Part shown: piece after piece, positions 14,220 to 18,505 of the stretch | Numbering within the stretch: position 1 is the stretch's first letter | Layout of the letters: each line of letters starts with the position of its first letter | Assembly (NCBI GenBank): GCA_024695545.1 | Contig: JAILHZ010000180.1 | Span: 1 to 18,505, forward strand | Reading direction: 5' to 3' | From: Clostridiales bacterium | GTDB lineage: Bacteria; Bacillota_A; Clostridia; Saccharofermentanales; Saccharofermentanaceae | Length of the DNA stretch: 18,505 nucleotides | Notes under the pieces: generated by a model | What the model was told of the DNA's origin: nothing | The model's input: the letters and a program-made list of their open reading frames with translations, nothing else | Databases searched by the model: none | Translations under genes and position numbers: made by a program

Positions 14220-17200
14220 ATGGACATAACGGGAATGAAAGACACAACTAAAAAGAAGCTTCGGGATCTGGTGCTCTTCAAGCCGGATCTACGTACGATC
14301 ATCATCATGTGCCTCGGTACAGTCTATAACGTCTTGGGACACTATCTTGCCGCCCATTTCAATCTACCATTCTGGCTCGACAATGTCGGCACCATGGCCA
14401 TTTCGATCGCATTCGGTCCTCTTGCAGGCATGATCCTCGCCATTGTTTCCCAACTGATCTACGGGCTCCCGATGGGACTTCCTCTTCCCTACTTTCTGAT
14501 CGGTATCATGATGGCCATCGTCATCGGTTTTCTGTTTCCGAGAAGGCACAGAGAAGACATTCTCGCAATCGTAACTATCGGAGTCCTTGCTGCTGCAGTC
14601 ACCTCACTGATCAGCATACCGCTGAATATGTACTACAACCACGGTTACCCCTACAACCTCTGGGGAGATGCTCTCTACAAGATGCTCGACCAGAAGGTCA
14701 GTTCCAATATCATCAACTCTTTCCTGTCGACCGCATTTATCGATCTTCCGGACAGAGTTCTAACTGTCTTTATCGCGCTTTTCCTCGTAGATATCGAAGA
14801 GACGCGAATTTTTAAGAAGCAGCAGCGAAGTGTCACTCGTTCCATGACGATGCTTCTTGCTATCATAATGGGTCTCAGCTTTATCGGATCGTCAGCCGGG
14901 ATCACTCGCGCGGACGGCTATGATTTTGACTCGGAATTCGACACCACAATGTATTCTTCAGACGATGGTATCCTCACCTCCGAAGTCAACGCCGTAACCC
15001 AGACCAAAGATGGCTATATGTGGGTCGGCACATACTCCGGCCTTTATAAGTATGACGGTATAAAATTCGGACCTGCCGGGATCGATGACCGAGTACGAAA
15101 TGTAATGAGCCTCTTTGTTGACTCAAGAGGACGGCTCTGGATCGGCACCAATGACAGTGGGGTCTTCTGTTACGATCCCGATACGAACGAAGTCATCTCT
15201 TACGATAAAGAGAATGGCCTGACGGCAAACTCGATCCGGGCGATCTGTGAAGACACTTCCGGCAACATCTATCTCGGGACAGTTATGGAAATATCAAAGA
15301 TCAGTCCCGAGGGCGTGATCAAGACATATTCGCAATGGCCGGAGATTATTTACTGTTTATCCTTCTCCACGCTCGAGGATGGTTCCGTTCTCGGTGTTAC
15401 GAACGGCGGAACACTCTTCCTGATCAAGGATGACATGCTGATTGATACCGACACATACGCTTCCGGAAACACATATTTCAGAGCAGTCGCAAGTTCCGGC
15501 AAAGACATTCTGGTAGCGACCACGGGAAGTGAGATGTTCCGATTTAATGTGGAGAATGAAAAGCTTGTCCCCAAGGAATTGATCTCTATCCCCAATCACT
15601 CCTACTTCAGCAACCTCCTCTACTCCCCGCTCTACGGCGGGTACTTCTACTGCGGCGAGGTGGGATTTGGTTTTATCGATAAGGACACCTTTCAGATCAC
15701 AGATATGACCGAACAGAACTTTAACGGCACCGTCAGTGATGTCTGTGTAGACGACCAGGGAAATGTCTGGTTTGCATCAAGCAAGCACGGACTTCTCAAG
15801 TGTTCACATACCCCTTTCCGGAACATCTTTAAGAAAGCAGGCGTAAGTTACGGCGTCGTTAATGCTGTCTTCGAAAGTGACGGACTTCTCTATGTCGGCC
15901 TGGATAATCGGCTGGAGATCATCGACCTGTCTACGAATTCGATCGTAGATACCCCCTGGAAAAACAGACTGGATGGCTGCCGCGTCCGACACATCATGAA
16001 AGATTCAAAAGGCAATCTCTGGATCAGTACCTATTCCAAGGAAGGCATGATACGGATCATGCCTTCCGGACAGATCAATACGTTCAACGAGAAGAATGGC
16101 ACCCTCGGAGGCAAGATCCGTTCCGCAATTGAGCTCTCCGACGGAAGAATGCTTCTGGCAAGTAATATGGGGCTGACATTTCTAAAGGACGATAAGGTCG
16201 TCACTACCATCGGAGAATCCGATGGACTTCAGAACCATTTCATTCTCTCGATGTATGAGCGTGAGGATGGCTCGATCCTTGCAGCCTCTGACGGTGACGG
16301 GATCTATGTCATTAAGAACGACCGCGTGGTCGGACATATCGGAGCTCCGGAAGGGCTTAAGACCTCCGTTGTCATGCGAATCGTAAAAGGGGCAGCCGGC
16401 TACTTTTACGTTACCAGTAATGCTCTGTATTACGATGACGGAAGCACGATCCGCGCCCTGATGAACTTCCCGTATTCGAACAACTATGACATCCTCATCT
16501 CCAAGGATGGAATCTGCTGGATCACATCGAGCGCCGGTGTTTTTGTCGTAGACGAGAAAGCCCTTATCGAGGATGGTTCATATACATACACGCTTCTCAA
16601 TAAAAACTGGGGAATGAATACGACTTTCACTGCAAATTCCTTGAACATCTGCAGCAGCAGCAACCTCTATCTATGCTGCGCAGACGGTGTCCGTATTCTT
16701 TCGATGGAGGAGTATTCACAGAAGAACACTAACTACCAGATCCATCTGGATTCGATCCAGGCTGGTGAGAACATCATTCATGAAAAGGACGGCAAATTCC
16801 TGATCCCTGCATATAATGGCCGTATTACCATGAGCATCGCAATCACGAACTACACACTCACCAATCCTTTGATCCATTACTATCTGGAAGGATTTGACGA
16901 TGACGGAATGACATGCTATCAGAATGAGATCCTTCCTCTCGAGTTCACCAATCTCGGATACGGCAACTATAAGCTTCATGTGCAGATCCTGAACGAAACG
17001 ACCGGCGAGATCGCACGCGAAGAGGTCTTCTCGATCCGAAAAGAGGCTATGATGTACGAGAAGCTCTTCTTCCGTCTATATCTGGCTTTCGTCGTCTCTA
17101 TGGTATTCTTCTATATCGTATGGCTCTTCTTTACGATCAATAAGAGAGCCATCAAGATCAGAGGCCTTCAGAAAGAGATGTCCACCGATCCGATGACCGG

Positions 17201-18101
17201 ACTGTACAACAAGTCCGCTTCCGAGCGTATCCTGAAACGTATCTGTGACGAATCTACAGGTATCCTCATGATGATCGACCTTGACAGTTTCAAGCTCGTC
17301 AATGACATCTACGGTCACGATATGGGCGATAAGATCCTCATCCGATTTGCAGAACTGATCCGAAATGCCGTTGGCGAAGGGAATATAGGCGGCCGCCTTG
17401 GCGGCGATGAGTTTATCGGGTTCATTAAGAACACCGTAGATGAAGAAGATGTCGAGCAGGTCACGAAATACTTGAACCGCGAGATCGTATCCTCTGCCAA
17501 AGAGTATATGGGCGCGGATATGAACATCCCGCTGGGTGCCTCTGTCGGCGCAGTACGTGTACCTACTGAAGGAAAAGAATTCGACAAGCTCTTCCGTTAC
17601 GCGGACAAAGCACTGTATATCGTCAAACAGAACGGCAAGCACGGTTATGCTTTCTATCAGAAAAGCACTGATAACACGGACCTTGAGGCCGCAAATGCCG
17701 ATAAGAACAATCTTGCCCAGATCAAGAAGATCATCGGCGAAAGAAACGAGGGCAAGGGAGCTTATCTTGTAAACTTCGACAAGTTTCAGGTCATCTATAA
17801 GTTTCTGAACCGCAACAACAAAGCGACCGGAAACAGAAGCGGTTTTGTCAGGATCGTGCTTACCGGTCCGGACGAGAATAAAGTACCGGATGAAGCTAAA
17901 GATGCTTTCGAGGAAGTACTGATCACCGGATTAAAGAAGAACGATGTCGTCAGCCGATATGCCGGAAATTTCTACGTGATCTTCAACGGAGGCGATCCCG
18001 CGGATTACGGAAATATCGTCAAGCGTATCACCTCAAAGTGGAAAGAAAATGCCATCTTCGAGAAGTACGAAGTCACCACCGAGATCGAGAGTGTAGGTTA
18101 A
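14220..18101 (+). CDS. Membrane sensor diguanylate cyclase: ECF-S-like module, propeller, Y_Y_Y, GGDEF, degenerate GGDEF
   Basis: A 1293-residue transmembrane sensor. Residues 26-190 hold about five to six spans, including WLDNVGTMAISIAFGPLAG, a pattern of ECF-transporter S components. A further span at 209-226 leads to an exported region. From about 233 to 835 many two-component-regulator propeller blades follow (MWVGTYSGLYKYDG, LWIGTNDSGVFCYD, VWFASSKHGLLK, LWISTYSKEG, CWITSSAGVFVVDE), probably two propellers. Residues 839-940 are a Y_Y_Y domain (HYYLEGFDDDG, TNLGYGNYKLHVQ). A span at 952-975 returns to the cytoplasm. The GGDEF domain begins with MTGLYNK (992), has metal Asp1020 in IDLDSFKLVND and an intact GGDEF at 1061-1065; the usual RxxD inhibitory site is missing. 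Residues 1175-1290 look like a second, degenerate GGDEF domain with AGNFY at 1248-1252. ATG 14220 has only AGGG 5 bases ahead. Synthesis of c-di-GMP is inferred from motifs. Confidence 0.88.
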   Translation: MDITGMKDTTKKKLRDLVLFKPDLRTIIIMCLGTVYNVLGHYLAAHFNLPFWLDNVGTMAISIAFGPLAGMILAIVSQLIYGLPMGLPLPYFLIGIMMAIVIGFLFPRRHREDILAIVTIGVLAAAVTSLISIPLNMYYNHGYPYNLWGDALYKMLDQKVSSNIINSFLSTAFIDLPDRVLTVFIALFLVDIEETRIFKKQQRSVTRSMTMLLAIIMGLSFIGSSAGITRADGYDFDSEFDTTMYSSDDGILTSEVNAVTQTKDGYMWVGTYSGLYKYDGIKFGPAGIDDRVRNVMSLFVDSRGRLWIGTNDSGVFCYDPDTNEVISYDKENGLTANSIRAICEDTSGNIYLGTVMEISKISPEGVIKTYSQWPEIIYCLSFSTLEDGSVLGVTNGGTLFLIKDDMLIDTDTYASGNTYFRAVASSGKDILVATTGSEMFRFNVENEKLVPKELISIPNHSYFSNLLYSPLYGGYFYCGEVGFGFIDKDTFQITDMTEQNFNGTVSDVCVDDQGNVWFASSKHGLLKCSHTPFRNIFKKAGVSYGVVNAVFESDGLLYVGLDNRLEIIDLSTNSIVDTPWKNRLDGCRVRHIMKDSKGNLWISTYSKEGMIRIMPSGQINTFNEKNGTLGGKIRSAIELSDGRMLLASNMGLTFLKDDKVVTTIGESDGLQNHFILSMYEREDGSILAASDGDGIYVIKNDRVVGHIGAPEGLKTSVVMRIVKGAAGYFYVTSNALYYDDGSTIRALMNFPYSNNYDILISKDGICWITSSAGVFVVDEKALIEDGSYTYTLLNKNWGMNTTFTANSLNICSSSNLYLCCADGVRILSMEEYSQKNTNYQIHLDSIQAGENIIHEKDGKFLIPAYNGRITMSIAITNYTLTNPLIHYYLEGFDDDGMTCYQNEILPLEFTNLGYGNYKLHVQILNETTGEIAREEVFSIRKEAMMYEKLFFRLYLAFVVSMVFFYIVWLFFTINKRAIKIRGLQKEMSTDPMTGLYNKSASERILKRICDESTGILMMIDLDSFKLVNDIYGHDMGDKILIRFAELIRNAVGEGNIGGRLGGDEFIGFIKNTVDEEDVEQVTKYLNREIVSSAKEYMGADMNIPLGASVGAVRVPTEGKEFDKLFRYADKALYIVKQNGKHGYAFYQKSTDNTDLEAANADKNNLAQIKKIIGERNEGKGAYLVNFDKFQVIYKFLNRNNKATGNRSGFVRIVLTGPDENKVPDEAKDAFEEVLITGLKKNDVVSRYAGNFYVIFNGGDPADYGNIVKRITSKWKENAIFEKYEVTTEIESVG

Positions 18102-18505
18102 CCGTTCTCCAAATCGGAAAGCCACAGGGCAACCGTCGCATCACTCGGCATACGCCAGTCTCCTCTCGGAGAAAGCGTAACAGAGCCGACCTTCGGTCCG
18201 TCCGGCAGGCAGCTCCTCTTAAACTGCTGAGTGAAGAACCGCTTGAAGAACTTCTTCGCCGCGTCAACAACTTCTTCTTTCGAAAGTTCCGGATATGCAT
18301 GCATCGCATAGGCGGCCGATCTTGAAGGCTCAAAACCGTGACGGAGAGTGTAATAGAGGAAGAAGTCGTTGAGATCATATTTTCCGATCTTATCTTCCGT
18401 CTTCTGCGCGATCTCACCATTCGCACTCGGTGTCAGTTCCGGCGTGATCGGAGTATCGCAGATCGAGAAGATCGTCTCCTTCAGTTCTTCGTTACCGCAC
18501 ATAAG
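18098..18505 (-). CDS. nadE: Glutamine-dependent NAD+ synthase, C-terminal part (5' end outside window)
   Basis: The last 135 codons of a gene that continues past the right edge. The sequence DLNDFFLYYTLRHGFEPS, then FFTQQFKRSCLPDGPKVGSV and LSPRGDWRMPSDA, is the characteristic C-terminal end of the large, glutamine-hydrolysing NadE found in Clostridia and other bacteria, where an N-terminal nitrilase-like amidase supplies ammonia to the synthetase domain. Only the synthetase end is seen here, so the amidase half is assumed. The enzyme makes NAD+ from nicotinic acid adenine dinucleotide with ATP. The stop codon overlaps that of the giant cyclase gene on the other strand, and no terminator lies between them. 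Confidence 0.92.
   Translation of the reverse strand, partial: LMCGNEELKETIFSICDTPITPELTPSANGEIAQKTEDKIGKYDLNDFFLYYTLRHGFEPSRSAAYAMHAYPELSKEEVVDAAKKFFKRFFTQQFKRSCLPDGPKVGSVTLSPRGDWRMPSDATVALWLSDLENG

Noticed and set aside
1..18505. CRISPR arrays, tRNA or rRNA genes, integrases, phage genes
   Set aside because: No regularly spaced repeats, no tRNA-like cloverleaf with an anticodon arm, no rRNA text and no recombinase motifs were seen on either strand.

Overview
The window reads as a chromosomal segment of a Gram-positive, low-to-mid-GC Bacillota, most likely an anaerobic Clostridia (gut or rumen type). This rests on a QueT-type vitamin-precursor transporter, a Clostridia-style XRE regulator with a cysteine cluster, several lipoproteins with Gram-positive signal peptides, strong AAGGAG/GGAGG ribosome sites throughout, and an ABC transporter operon of the Bacillota NatAB/YvfRS plus YvfTU kind. 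No rRNA, tRNA, CRISPR array, transposase or phage gene is visible, so this looks like ordinary chromosome with some less-known genes. A genus cannot be named from the sequence alone.

Layout. (1) 1-2938, minus strand: a tight four-gene run read from right to left: SLC13/ArsB-like permease, cytidylate-kinase-like P-loop protein, short-type argC, and queT (cut by the window edge). It starts at an extended -10 promoter near 3000, just after the terminator of the next gene. (2) 3105-4678: a DUF4230 membrane protein (minus) and an XRE regulator (plus) diverge from overlapping promoters that contain an inverted repeat, a plausible operator. (3) 4679-5617: a two-way terminator, a possible small minus-strand gene with a leader peptide, then a plus-strand protein with a possible degenerate PIN-like domain and a histone-like Lys/Ser/Thr/Ala tail. 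(4) 5651-12012, minus strand: ABC ATPase, two ABC-2 permeases, NarL-family histidine kinase and response regulator in one overlapping operon, followed by a lipoprotein that also has its own candidate promoter. A 14-bp perfect palindrome lies upstream of the operon promoter. (5) 12233-14053 (minus) and 14220-18101 (plus): a Sel1-repeat lipoprotein and a 1293-residue membrane diguanylate cyclase candidate, divergently transcribed. (6) 18098-18505: the 3' end of nadE, tail to tail with the cyclase gene, the two stop codons sharing TTAA.

How the parts may work together. The ABC exporter and two-component pair form a self-contained envelope-stress or antibiotic/peptide-response module: the kinase probably senses at the membrane, the LuxR-type regulator probably binds the palindrome and drives the exporter, and the lipoprotein may be an accessory. 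The giant protein is the most unusual gene. An N-terminal multi-span module resembling an ECF-transporter S component is followed by an exported two-component-regulator propeller and Y_Y_Y domain, a membrane span, an intact GGDEF domain and then a second, degenerate GGDEF-like domain. It reads as a transmembrane sensor that would convert an extracellular ligand into c-di-GMP. All family calls come from reading motifs by eye; no database search was run.
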